Assembly: GCA_942486035.1 (NCBI GenBank) | Contig: CALNXK010000166.1 | Coordinates: forward strand, 724,001-788,000 | DNA length: 64,000 nt | Source of the DNA: Porites lobata | Lineage: Eukaryota; Cnidaria; Anthozoa; Scleractinia; Poritidae | Direction: 5' to 3' | In this document: positions 47,201-56,439 of the stretch, piece after piece | How positions within the stretch are numbered: the stretch's first letter is position 1 | How the letters are laid out: each line of letters opens with the position of its first letter | The notes under the pieces: generated by a model | Databases searched by the model: none | The model's input: only the letters and a program-made list of their open reading frames with translations | Told to the model about the DNA's origin: nothing | Made by a program: the position numbers and the translations under genes

Positions 47201-49159
47201 GTAGTCAATTTGCGAACGCTTTTCTGTCACGCTTCCCAGATTGTACAAGGGAGCGCCGAAGAAAGCCAAAGTGAGGAAGAAGATTGCGTCGGTAGACGTA
47301 TCCGTAAAGTCCATGTACACGATCTTTCCCTTATTTCTGAAGGTAATGTACCGGATCTGGTGTCACCATTTGCCATATGTGCGTCTGCAAAGGGTAGCGT
47401 TGAACTGTTTGTGTCAGACGTTGGTCTTGGCAAGATTTTTTCAATTTCTGGTGTTGTAGACGATGAGGAAACTAACTGCGTCGGCCAGTTAAATGAATTG
47501 TTTTGTTTTGATCGATCTAGTTTATTAACTTCATTAGCCTTAACACGTGACGAGCAATACTTGTTAGTTGGAGACGGGAATGGTTCATGTATTCATCTTT
47601 GTCAAGTGAGAGGACGATTGAAACTGAGAACAATTTCGAATATTCCAGGCCTCATGGGTATTGCAGTGACAGATGGTGGAACCGTGTTCTTGTCCTCCAG
47701 CAAAGAACACGCACTGTTCAGTTTGAAGGAAGAAGAGATGCTTGGGGGTAAAGAAACCCTAACAAAAGTGTGTGGAGAAACTGCAGGCCATCGTGATGGT
47801 GTCCAAAGTCGATGGAACAAGCCTACTGCCTTATGCGTATATCGAAACACTGTTTTCGTATGCGATACCGGTAACGTAGCAATAAGAATGTTGACGTCAG
47901 CAAAGGGACTGATCCCCCTGCAAAGTAAGATGGCCCAATATGCAAACGTGTTCCGACTCGACAAGAAAGCCAAAGAAGAAGACCTACCACGTACATTTAA
48001 AGATCATGTGAAATCTGTCGAGGAGTTGGCTGCATTTCTCTCTAACCACGAACAGGAAGCCCTGGAGAGGACGGGTAAGCGAAATACCAACGGTCCCGAC
48101 ATGACCATACCTCGATGCACCCGACAGTCCTTCCTCATAGTCCTAGAATCGCTGACCAGCCTTACCAACACGCTAACGGAGATTGGGCATAGTCACCTTC
48201 TGGAAAGGATCTGTTTCGAAAGTATGACAACTTTGGGCGTGGAATGCTATTTCAAAGGAATGCGAGCAGACCACGACATGCCTACAGTGGCTAACTACGC
48301 TTACAGAAGAGCGCGCTGCGTGGAAGACGATATGCTGCGCATTTACCAGAAGGATTTCTCGTATTTCACTGGGCCCAATTCATATTATCCGGAGAAAATT
48401 ATCAAAGGTGAACCCCCAAACATCAAGACGCGACCAAACAAGCTGTCAGCAATCACTGAAGGAACAGGTAGCAAAGAAGAAGACAGAAGGCGAGAAACTG
48501 TGATGCGAGAATTTGCTAAGGAGTATGGAAGAGGCGTAAGACAGGAAAATGTCCGCTCAAAAACGAAAGAGCTAACTGGCACCCTTCCTTATGCCCTTAG
48601 TATGTGTCCCACTACCATCACAGCCTCATTAGAGGAAAGCGAAGACGTAACAACAGCCTGCCAAGTTGTGGATGCTAATGTGGCATTGCGGAGTACGGCT
48701 GTACGGGTGCAAACCATTTACCAGAAAGACGACATATTGGCAGTAAGACACAACCGTAGAAGAGAGATCTCACCCTTCTGGCTAGCAGTTCTTCTGGAGG
48801 ATGTACAAATAGAAGTGAATGGTGGAAATTTTGTGCAGCAAAGAGTATCCCTAAAGTGGCTAAACCAAACAAGTGATTCACTAACATACACCTCCGGTGA
48901 TGTCTGTAATGGGAATTCCCCCAAGTGCATTCTAACCCGAGTACTCGACTTTTCTTCCGATGGATCAGACATCATTTTAACAACAGAGGAGGATAACAGG
49001 CTCTGTCGAATTGCTAATGGGGACTACGGTGACGATGATGACAATGAGAATGAAACTGCACCACCAACTGCAGAGGATGAGGGAGAAGTATGCCTCCCGA
49101 TAAGACTGCCGGGAGTTAGTTTATCAGGACGGAGAACGACACGGTTTATTCTAAGATAA
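40305..49159 (+). CDS. Transposon-encoded RS-PB1-BED / RNase H-NHL protein with in-frame TGA
   Basis: Eight exons with agreeing phases: 40305-40339, 40515-40565, 42861-42926, 43107-43181, 43386-43466, 43572-43630, 44148-44243 and 44580-49159. The first 489 codons hold an RS-rich region (residues 1-125), a PB1-like fold (about 160-260; LSYFDGEEG then NEDLKEA) and a BED-like finger (C332, C335, H348, H353, C357). TGA at 45584-45586 is followed by CTAG and the frame stays open for 1190 more codons with no shift. The second part has D at STDEMALKP, D at PDCPHNIKSVR and E at GVECYFKGMR, fitting an RNase H-type triad, with a Cys-rich cluster between the first two and NHL repeats between the last two. 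Probable role: transposase. The TGA could be programmed readthrough or a single nonsense mutation. Confidence 0.75.
40915..42730. mobile_element. Foldback element in intron 2, about 0.5-kb arms
   Basis: The left arm 40915-41417 and right arm 42208-42730 are inverted copies (AATCAGTGAAAGGTTCCGGC outermost, GATTGACAGATGTCAA near the inner end) around a 790-bp loop. Within each arm a roughly 60-bp unit with AAAAAGGTACCTTTTT, itself palindromic, recurs three to four times. ORFs in it are by-products. Confidence 0.8.
44580..45586 (+). CDS. Exon 8, first part: PB1-like and BED-like domains up to the TGA
   Basis: Begins with LEDNIPSTLRIKLFMNPPD in phase with exon 7. The pattern L.LSYFDGEEGMLIL.NEDLKEA matches the acidic OPCA motif of PB1 domains. 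The motif CIGC, 12 residues, HNFRKHFKRC fits a BED-type zinc finger that would contact DNA. A Ser/Glu/Asp-rich stretch precedes the TGA. The product ending here (489 residues with exons 1-7) would keep DNA-binding but no catalytic residues. Confidence 0.8.
45584..45590 (+). promoter_or_regulatory. Candidate stop-codon readthrough signal UGA-CUAG
   Basis: The stop separating two collinear open frames is TGA followed by CTAG. UGA-CUA(G) is the context established for efficient readthrough in several animal genes and in alphaviruses. The frame continues without change for 1190 codons. Confidence 0.65.
45587..49159 (+). CDS. Exon 8, second part: RNase H-like transposase with NHL insertion
   Basis: Starts LEKKLEDRKAQTELYLDLEK after the TGA; the first Met is at 45626. 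Counting from it: D157 in STDEMALKP, D346 in PDCPHNIKSVR and E873 in GVECYFKGMRADHDMP make a candidate triad; DEM.LK and D.PH.IK..R are the forms seen in P-element/THAP9-type transposases. Residues 256-301 hold ten Cys and a His in CxxC pairs (zinc-binding). Residues about 440-760 hold NHL beta-propeller repeats, clearest at GHTNGYGNKARFRNPAGIAV then LYVCDQGNGRVRVV, and at WNKPTALCVYRNTVFVCDTG. After the E, FSYFTGPNSYY and an acidic tail follow. Ends TAA 49157-49159. Length far exceeds simple transposases. Confidence 0.78.
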   Translation, partial: LEKKLEDRKAQTELYLDLEKLDEAAAMFSFLTASGILSTNHVFYEQVHSFCSSALGLVDEQLQPNLYPALTRFQRAIQFNCKPVASYLLSGRGKHGSGKNHHQTPQEYVDTHNLSFLHPRSVTRNSPPGHLKSGVVKEDVELSIEMCMEKECLSIQNERVRGYPCSISTDEMALKPALEYSPTYRSIIGLVEPEQLTYEDVTAVSSQEDAEILTFLKERQFVTQAREVRVASLDNKVDFPIGIFYCGNKGGAHYIEQLHHKISDVAQRCSSCLKTDVECTFHCEECFGEKFVCDSCATSGYTEWHPLLRPCSLCMSEDKVCTRLFLLVWATDCDPKQKSFMNSMLADRAKYPYQVPIPDCPHNIKSVRSAEFWHWIDIDGYLVNVRLLLVLRREYEDIKKSVSLKAVRNKDRMDVETAVEIHRKAIQDSIPDERVSTTLVPELEFKHWKKNGASLLSYPVGLAFSPKHSRLFITDRRLHAVFMVDMHCPANVTLIAGGVEPGHTNGYGNKARFRNPAGIAVKESGKLYVCDQGNGRVRVVNLRTLFCHASQIVQGSAEESQSEEEDCVGRRIRKVHVHDLSLISEGNVPDLVSPFAICASAKGSVELFVSDVGLGKIFSISGVVDDEETNCVGQLNELFCFDRSSLLTSLALTRDEQYLLVGDGNGSCIHLCQVRGRLKLRTISNIPGLMGIAVTDGGTVFLSSSKEHALFSLKEEEMLGGKETLTKVCGETAGHRDGVQSRWNKPTALCVYRNTVFVCDTGNVAIRMLTSAKGLIPLQSKMAQYANVFRLDKKAKEEDLPRTFKDHVKSVEELAAFLSNHEQEALERTGKRNTNGPDMTIPRCTRQSFLIVLESLTSLTNTLTEIGHSHLLERICFESMTTLGVECYFKGMRADHDMPTVANYAYRRARCVEDDMLRIYQKDFSYFTGPNSYYPEKIIKGEPPNIKTRPNKLSAITEGTGSKEEDRRRETVMREFAKEYGRGVRQENVRSKTKELTGTLPYALSMCPTTITASLEESEDVTTACQVVDANVALRSTAVRVQTIYQKDDILAVRHNRRREISPFWLAVLLEDVQIEVNGGNFVQQRVSLKWLNQTSDSLTYTSGDVCNGNSPKCILTRVLDFSSDGSDIILTTEEDNRLCRIANGDYGDDDDNENETAPPTAEDEGEVCLPIRLPGVSLSGRRTTRFILR

Positions 49160-49564
49160 ACGTTTCCGTTGCCTGCGTAGCTTGTAGTATAGTAATTGGA
49201 CTATCTTCACGCTATTTGTTGGTAAGCTGTAACTGAAGTTTTACATTTCTGTGTGGCAATTAAACAATTCGGAGACGAATTATGTTTGAACCTGAAAAGC
49301 ACTGATTTTGGCAATGTGTACCTCTTGTTATTGTTGACGCCGTTGTTATTATTAAAATAAGAATAGCCCTTCCTCGTTAGTATTTCTTCAACGATGTGGA
49401 CTCAGTGGACTTCAGAAACCGCTCCTCTATTCATAATCCTCTCGGGTAAGGCCAAGAATTATATTTTATACTTATATTTTATATAAGACAATGTACACTT
49501 CGGGTAAAAAAAGAACAAGCTTTTTTGGTGAAAACAAAGTACAAAGGAAACGTTGAAAACCAGA
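49160..49564. other. 3' region of the transposon gene
   Basis: Non-coding. AAAATAAG and similar A-rich words near 49355 could serve as polyadenylation context, but no canonical AATAAA is secure. Confidence 0.4.
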
Positions 49565-49711
49565 AAATAGAATTTTGAAATCTGGAATCCAGCCACTTAT
49601 GGAATCCGGAATCCACGGATGTGGAATCCGGAATCCACAGGTATGGAATCCGGAATCCACAGCGTGGAATCCGGAATCCAAGACTCTCTTGGATTACCTT
49701 ACATGGGGCGA
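49565..49711. repeat. Internal duplicate of the right end (GGAATCC array plus TIR)
   Basis: CTGGAATCCAGCCA, four TGGAATCCGGAATCCA units and the complete 21-bp TIR ending TGGGGCGA at 49711. It is homologous along its whole length to 51925-52058. Confidence 0.75.
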
Positions 49712-50297
49712 CCCAGATCTCTTACTTATTGATGAAGCCAAAGGTGAGATCTCGTCAAATCCGATTTTGTACCCGTGATTGCCTGTCAGGAATGTGACAG
49801 GCCATGAAAGAGCGCATGCTTTAAATTAATCCTCGATTTTGGACGTGTTAAACAACGAATTTGATAGAGCCGTGAAGTTTTTTCTATCAAAACGTGGTTA
49901 TGCGCACATCTTAAGTATGAACATAGTTATTAGAGGAGACTGGTTATGAAAAGCGGCAAACATCAATGATAAAAACAACAGTGCTGCAGTTTATGTTGGA
50001 AGTACCCTGAAAGTGCACAATCCTTTGTTTTCTGTTGGCAAATTGTTACGGAAAAAATTAATGCAACGTTTTTATTGGTCAATACAATCAAAATGATAGG
50101 AATTCTTTTGAACGTTGTGCACTTTCAGGTCCACAAAAACATATAACAAAGGAGTCTGACGGGTTTCATAACCATTCCACTCGATAAACTATGGTATGAA
50201 CCAATTTTTGTGTTCTTTTTTATCTTTTTAACATCAAATTCAACGCGACAACTGGGGCCAGATCTCGCCTTTGGCTTCGTCAACAAGAGATCTGGGT
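49711..50297. mobile_element. Foldback element abutting the internal transposon end
   Basis: ACCCAGATCTC at 49711 and TGATGAAGCCAAAGG.GAGATCT are mirrored at 50258-50297 (ending GAGATCTGGGT). Further inside, CCTGAAAGTGCACAA and its complement pair. It starts exactly where the internal TIR ends. Confidence 0.65.
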
Positions 50298-51924
50298 TTC
50301 ATTGACCTCTAGGGCGAGGGGGGAGGGGGTGGTTTGCTCCTGCATGCGTAAGTCAATGAAGAACAAACAAGTTCAGCTCTACAGTTTTGATTGAACGCGG
50401 GCAAATCAGGCTATCTTTGACTACGTTTTGAGCCGTTTTGTCTATTAAGCCACTTTTTGAACTCGATTTAAATGGTTCAGCAACGACTAGACCAAGTAAC
50501 TGATAGTTTTGGGCTTGCAGACTCTCAAGGGTTAACTTTTTTCTTTATTTTGACCAGTCAAAAACGTCGAGACGTGACAGCGTAAAAATTTATTTGGTGG
50601 ATCAACGTGGTCCGGCCACTGTCTGAAATTTTTTTTTGAGCCATGTTATCATTCTTAGACAATTATGTGACACAGTCAACTTTAGTCACTTTAGGGCCGC
50701 GCTGACCGGGACACCACTTTTGTCAGCTTGAAGTCCAATTTAATCTTCTGTAGTGCTCTTTTTAATTGTCAATCTTTTACTGAGTATATATGCTTATCCC
50801 GTAGTAGGAGAAGTGTATTTTATTGTATTTGCCTAAAATTCGTGTCTTACGAGTCATATGAGAAAGTGTGAAAGCAATTCAGTTAATAAGTGATATCTAA
50901 TGCGCGTGTTCTACAGCTTACTGTGTCTCTATAAATGAAAGTTTTACAAAAGAGGTGGTAACCGAATTTAGTTTTTTGCGCTATGACAATGATTCCAATA
51001 AAAAGTAGAAAGAGAAGGAAAAACAATGTCCAAAAACATGTTAAGAAACCAAGCTTTTCTTCGTGATAGTTTGGAGGTGATTAGCGATTGGCGGCTTTTA
51101 ACGTTTTGTTCAGTTCTATTACTTCGAAATACTGTTTTAATGCTCCAAAAGAATTTGCAAACATGTTTCTACGTAGCCTGTCCCAGGCGTTCGGACAGGA
51201 CAAGGAAAACTACGAATGTAACGACATACAAACAAAATTAACCTTCTATTATATTATTGGTGGATAGCAAAAGACTTGATTAACCTTCGCTGGTTTATGA
51301 TATGGCATAGATAGGAAAAATTGATTTGGAGTTACGCACGAACTTTGTTAGGCCGTTTTCATACAAATTGCAGCTCGGTTTTCCCTGGCAATGACTGTAC
51401 GTTTTCCCAGTACTTTATTATGCAGCAATCAAATGAATAAACGTGAATATTTAGGAATGGTTTGCAAGAGTTCTTTTATTTCTGCTAATTAGGCATTTTT
51501 CTATCTGCATGACTGAGAATAGAGTTCGCAAAAATAGAGTAAGTGAAAAATAGAGTGTTGAGGTCAGTCTCACTCTCTACTAATCACTAAACCAGCTCTG
51601 AGATCCTCGCTCCCTAATCATATGGAGATTTGGACTAGATTAATCGAAGGACAAAATTTAAAATTGCGATGTCTGTGTTTCGCCACGTTTTTTTGCGGTG
51701 ATGCGATGTTTGCTATTTTTTTCCGCGGTGTTGCGGTGTGGACAGTCCCCCAATGTCCCCCTCATTATTATACCTTAAACCCTTACGGAACAGTAAAACA
51801 TTTCTTCACGTAATTTGTAAATCGAAAAAGAAAACAAACTTGTTATGCATTCTAAACAACGTCTTTCAATGTAGCAAGATTCGAACACCAAAACGAAATG
51901 CGAAGAAATGCATTAAAACAGAAA
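50298..51924. other. Non-coding part of the transposon 3' region
   Basis: AT-rich, with only short ORFs (51026-51241, 51622-51813) lacking domains. Confidence 0.45.
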
Positions 51925-52058
51925 AAGATTTGGAATCCAGCCCTTTTTGGAATCCGGAATCCACTGAGCTGGAATCCGGAATCCAGTACTCGGAATCCGG
52001 AATCCACAGGGTGGAATCCAGAATCCGAGACTTTCCTGGATTACCTTACATGGGGCGA
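51925..52058. repeat. Right end: GGAATCC array plus 21-bp TIR
   Basis: TTTGGAATCCAGCC, then TGGAATCCGGAATCCA-type units and GGATTACCTTACATGGGG to 52058, the mirror of the left terminus. Followed directly by TATCAA at 52059-52064. Confidence 0.75.
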
Positions 52059-52064
52059 TATCAA

Positions 52065-53183
52065 CAACGAATTATCCAAAGCGGAAACCGTGCAACTCAG
52101 CCCTTTTGTAAAGCAACATCGAAACATCTTAATCCAAAAAACCTACAAATGAATCTAGAAAGATCATGATCTGGCTCAAAATAATGTGTGATCGTAAAGC
52201 AAGAATTGTGTTTCTAGGGGAAAAAATGTAACTGATATACATAAATTTCACCTTTTCGGCGCTGAACTTTCTGCAGGCTTTTTTCTCTTTTTTGATCTTT
52301 TCTTTTACTTCATACAATGCGCATGTTAAAAGTCACTTGTCTCGATAGAACAAAACGTAGTTTATTCATTGCTTATGATCTTTTATAAATGCCTATACAT
52401 TGACATGGTCTGCTTGTAAAGTCGGCATCACAAAATATCAACACCATACCGAATTAAGGCCGGGTTGGTTTTTCCCAATCATAATTATAAATTAAACTGC
52501 AAACTGTCACACGTATATTTTTTTTGCAGTGAATAGATCTTAACTCCAGTTGGTTCTAATAATTCCACGACAATCAGCAATGAAGAGCCATTGTCCAAAA
52601 CCGCGTCGGATACACTGTACCCTGGGTTCCAGAGGCGAAGCCGCGTCAACGAAGAGAAAAACCTTATTAAACCGTAAATACGGTCTATTTCATAATAGGT
52701 ATTTTGAGAACGGACCTCTGGAGCCAGGGTACGGATATACAGACATGATTCGCAAAAATTGGCCTCAGGTATAACCCGGCAACATCAAAAGGATCAGTGA
52801 AGCCGATAAATAATAACCTCTATGACTTTGAGACATGTTTTGAAATGTTAAGCTTTTATCTCTTGGTGACTTGACAGATAACATAGCTGGCAGGTCACCG
52901 AACTAGAAAGCAGTTTTAAATGTGCGTTGATAGCTGTATTAAACGTTTCAATTATCAATACAAAATTATCCGTTGTTTTTTTCTTTTTGTTTTTTTTTTG
53001 TTTTTGTTTTGTTTTTGTTTTTTTTATCGCGATAATTCCACTTGTCAAATAGAAAAATGGCGGATTTTTCCGGAGTTGAATTCTTTAGTTAATGTTTGTA
53101 TGGAAGTTCAGAAAAAAGAAATTTGTAGTCTTGTGCGGTTACGTCTTCATTAAACAGTAATCGACTCCTGTTAAACGTGAAAT
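52065..53183. other. Sequence without a recognised gene
   Basis: Contains a MITE (52615-52734) and a T-rich low-complexity run (52974-53026). No gene is seen. Confidence 0.5.
52615..52734. mobile_element. MITE with TGTACCCTGG termini
   Basis: TGTACCCTGGGTTCCAGAGG at the left and CCTCTGGAGCCAGGGTACGG at the right are inverted repeats of about 20 bp with two mismatches; about 120 bp in all. Confidence 0.7.
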
Positions 53184-53276
53184 AGCCGTCGGTGTAAAGA
53201 CGAACCCCCCCCCCCTCAGAAGAGAGTCCCTCTTCCCGATTCATTTTTCTGTGGAGAGGGGGTGTCTGTACAGGCT
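53184..53276. mobile_element. Mini inverted-repeat element, AGCCTGTGTACAG family, copy 3
   Basis: A divergent copy: AGCCGTCGGTGTAAAGACGA at the left and GTGTCTGTACAGGCT at the right around a C-run and a GAGAGGGGGTG block. Confidence 0.6.
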
Positions 53277-53454
53277 AAACAACGCGGAAAATCCCGTTAT
53301 TGAATAAACATTTAGCGCAGGCTGTATAGTTTGCTTTTCCAGAGACAGATATATTCACAGCAAACAACAAATAAGAAACGATATGATATTTCCTTTTGTG
53401 ACTCTCACTTCTTCAGCCACTTGATAGACAAGCGCAATGAATGGTCCATTTCAG

Positions 53455-53950
53455 GAACAAATTTTTAAATAGAGAAGCATTCTAATTTTCTTAGGCCCCG
53501 CAAAAATCTAATTCACACAGACGATGGGAAAAAGTAGACCCCCCAAAAGCCTAATTTAAAAAAACTACAGGAAAAGGTACCCTTCGTGATATGGGAGAAA
53601 GCGGGCCGGAAGCGGAAAGGATAGAAAAGGGAGAGGGGATATCAGTCGTCACTTCCTCTGAGTCCCTTCGAGCAGTAGTATTAAAGAAGCAGATAAAAGT
53701 GCAGTACCTGTACCTAGGTTCCGCTTTTGCTATCGCTAGACTGACGAGAAAAGTTGGTTGATATTCTATCGTTTTAGTCGCCACCTGTTGTCTCGAATAG
53801 AGACAATTTGAGCACCTGTTATTTTCCACTGAGCGGGAAAGTAGAAAGATAATGCGGAATTTTTTATTTGTAGCTTGCAAGCAGGTTCACTCTGCGTTTT
53901 TATTTTCATAGGGTCTTCTTCTCTCGATATGTCGAGCCGGTTGAAGAAGT
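53455..53950. repeat. Relic of the gene B promoter segment
   Basis: Homologous to 16690-17290: shared GCATTCTAATTTTCTTAGG, CAAAAATCTAATT, CAGGTTCACTCTGCGTT and CGATATGTCGAG-like words. The TATA box and signal exon of the original are missing from this copy. Confidence 0.6.
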
Positions 53951-54687
53951 ACAAGGAAAAACTCAAACACAATGTTCCAATTTAGGGATTACCTTCGAAG
54001 ATGGCATTTTATTCAAATACCGTGCACGTTTATACGGATTATCATTAAGCCTTTTTTCATAAATATTTGAAATTTGTTTCAACCTTTCATTGTATTAAGA
54101 AATATCCTGCCATTGATACGGCAAGTAGAATGAGTTTTGGCAGTTTCACAAAAAGATATCCATCCATGTTGTTTTTGTGTTTTATCTTAACAGTGCCATC
54201 AATCACGGCTCTTTGACGGTGGTGCACGAATAATTATATGGTGGTTGTATTCGGCTGGGCAGCAGGTTAAACTACTTACACGTCATCGCAAAGGGTTAAG
54301 TATACTGTCCGTGATATTAGGGACTTCTATATGCGTTTGCAAAAACAACTAAAACTATTTCTGAGCTATTTTCTGCAAGTTTCTATCGTGAGAGGATCCG
54401 TTGTTATTCCATGGCTTTGACTCGGAAATTTTTTTTCCAGTAATAAGAGCTAAAAAAAGATATGCTTAGTGGGCAAAACAAGAACTGGAGCACTTGAACA
54501 CGTCAATCATGTCAGCACCAATCATGAATTCTGGAACAATAATGCATAACTTTCAAGAAGTTAGCCTTTTTGCGCCGGCTCTACCAGCGAGAGCAGTTAA
54601 AATCAAAACTGTTCGTCACACTCGGTCACCTGCCAGTCGATAGAATCTGCTGATAGCTTCTTCTGTCATTTTAATACACTTCGAAAA
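53951..54687. other. Upstream region of signal exon 54688
   Basis: No gene seen. Only a poor kappaB match (GGGACTTCTA at 54329) was noted, unlike the other first exons. Confidence 0.45.
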
Positions 54688-54738
54688 ATGTCACTGTTAA
54701 CCGTGTGTCTACTCGTCCAATCAGCAATGTGCTTTAAG
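54688..54738 (+). CDS. Orphan signal-peptide exon 3
   Basis: ATG opens MSLLTVCLLVQSAMCFK, a plausible secretion signal, ending in phase 0 at AAG|gtaagt. It fits the cluster's exon-1 pattern but is unrelated in sequence to the MYK type. No gene body follows within the next kilobases. Confidence 0.55.
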
Positions 54739-55889
54739 GTAAGTGTTACACACACACTCACAGTATCGATCAATTTATGCAAGGAATGGGCAAAGGCTTA
54801 GAGCTTAGAGGAATTGCTTTCACAAAGGCAAGAGATGATAGATAAAAGTCAGTAAATTTTAAAGTTTTTAACACGTAATAACTATGTTTCAATCTCGAAA
54901 GTTACGCCAAAAATATTAAGGCTTTTTAGCGCCCCATCCGGCGATCGCGACCTTACGCAACACGTGGAAATTAGAGATGACACCTTCCTTGGAGGAAGAT
55001 AAAATAAGAAAAATAGTGGCTCTCCAATTACCTGAATGATATAAGGCGTCAATAATCGCTGCAGTAAGTGAACGTTTTCCAAAACTATTACCAAATTAAA
55101 CTTGGTATCTACCTTTAACAGAAGCACGCTATTTACGGCACACGTTAAAAAACGGGGAGTGGCAATCAAAGTACGCGGAAGCCTGGTAAAGGTTTAAATA
55201 ATTCAGTTCGAAGTTTGTGACTCCGGCAATACAAATATTATGATATAATAGAACTCCATTGATAGTTTATGACTCAAGAGGCAGGATATTTTTGCCAAAG
55301 AAATCGCAGTCCTTTCGACCTTATCATTCTAGGATATCAAAAGAATAAGCCGGCTGTGACAGCTCAAAAAGACAAAATTCACGAACCGTAACGAGCGTTC
55401 AAATTAAAATTTATTGGCTAAATTTCTTTCGGGCAAACAAAATAAATGTTCTACTGACAGAACGCCAAAATAAAAAATACCTCCTCCTACCTATTATTGC
55501 TTTATTATAATTTCAAGTTCATAGAATGCCTAATCAACTCACGTTAAACAAATTAGTTTTGGAGGGAGCTAGTTATATTATGATAAATTATTGTATTGTC
55601 CACTACGTTCCTTTCAGACGCAAACAAATGGGTTATAGATCTTTTTGATATGAAAGTATTGCCAGATCCGAGCAGCAGGATAAAGACATTTGTGACATAT
55701 GCTTTTTATACTTCAAACTAACAAACTGTGTGTTTAAGGGAACTCTGTTCCTTTCTCTTTCGACACATAATCAGAATCCACGGAAAATATGAAAAAAATG
55801 TGGTTCATCGATATTGGTTATGGCTTAGTAAGTAACTGGCCTTTTCATGAAGTGGACATGTTTCCTATATAGTAGTCTTTTATGCTTCG
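54739..55889. other. Sequence behind signal exon 54688
   Basis: AT-rich; the minus-strand ORF 54882-55169 has no domain. CTTTCAGACGCAAACAAATGGG at 55614-55635 resembles 39293-39314 but runs into TAG after six codons. Confidence 0.45.
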
Positions 55890-56400
55890 AAAAAACATTT
55901 GTATATGGGGAGCACATTTTAACTCTATTTGAATGATTGCTCAAACCCCGCAGGTTAGTCCCGTTACAAAGGCATGTCATGCAGGAAGAATTCTTTTTTT
56001 CACCGTTATTTCCTGAGCATTGTCCTGAGGGTACAAGTTGATATTAATAGCTCTCAAATCTGTCTATTATGATGAAAGAATGTAAATATCTCGCCACAAT
56101 ATCATAAAGCTTTTAACTAAAGAAAGAATACAACAAGAAGTACTAATAAACTTGTCTCGAGAATAGATAGGGTATATGACTTGGCTACAGACGTATATTA
56201 ATACGTGCTGTCTGTGTGGTGGTTAAAGCGATATCCGGATCGTCGTCATTTCAACTGCTTTAAAAATTTCGTTGTTTTCACATACACCTGATTATATTGA
56301 GCGTTTATCGCCTATTGCTCTTCTGCTTCAGTGATTTGGGATTATTTATATCTAATAGATGTACTACCATAAATTCGAATAAATTTCGGATAGGCGATTG
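55890..56400. repeat. Duplicated segment, copy 1 (with 57845-58200)
   Basis: In the same order: GCACATTTTAACTCT, TTTGAATGATTGCTC, GGCATGTCA, ATCATAAAGCTTTT, ACTAAAGAAAGAATACAACA and ACTAATAAACTTGTCTCGAG. It is thus a duplication of about 300 bp or more, about 1.95 kb apart. Confidence 0.75.
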
Positions 56401-56439
56401 CCACCCAGGTGCTAGGAGCATTTAACAAAGTCTAAATGC

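Larger units (their letters stand above)
39551..52058 (+). mobile_element. Large DNA transposon carrying an RS/PB1/BED/RNase H/NHL gene
   Basis: The left terminus TCGCCCCATGTAAGG... (39551-39571) and the right terminus (52038-52058) are perfect 21-bp inverted repeats. TATCAA flanks both sides. Inside each end lies an array of GGAATCCGGAATCC repeats. The element is 12.5 kb and contains one multi-exon + strand gene (40305-49159). A second copy of the right end, with its repeat array, lies internally at 49565-49711, so a 10.2-kb form (39551-49711) is an alternative boundary, but no matching target duplication is found there. Intron 2 contains a further foldback. The superfamily is not certain; the enzyme motifs suggest a P-element-like RNase H transposase. 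Confidence 0.7.

Noticed and set aside
45406..49000. Several minus-strand ORFs of 60-123 codons
   Set aside because: They are antisense shadows of the long transposase frame.
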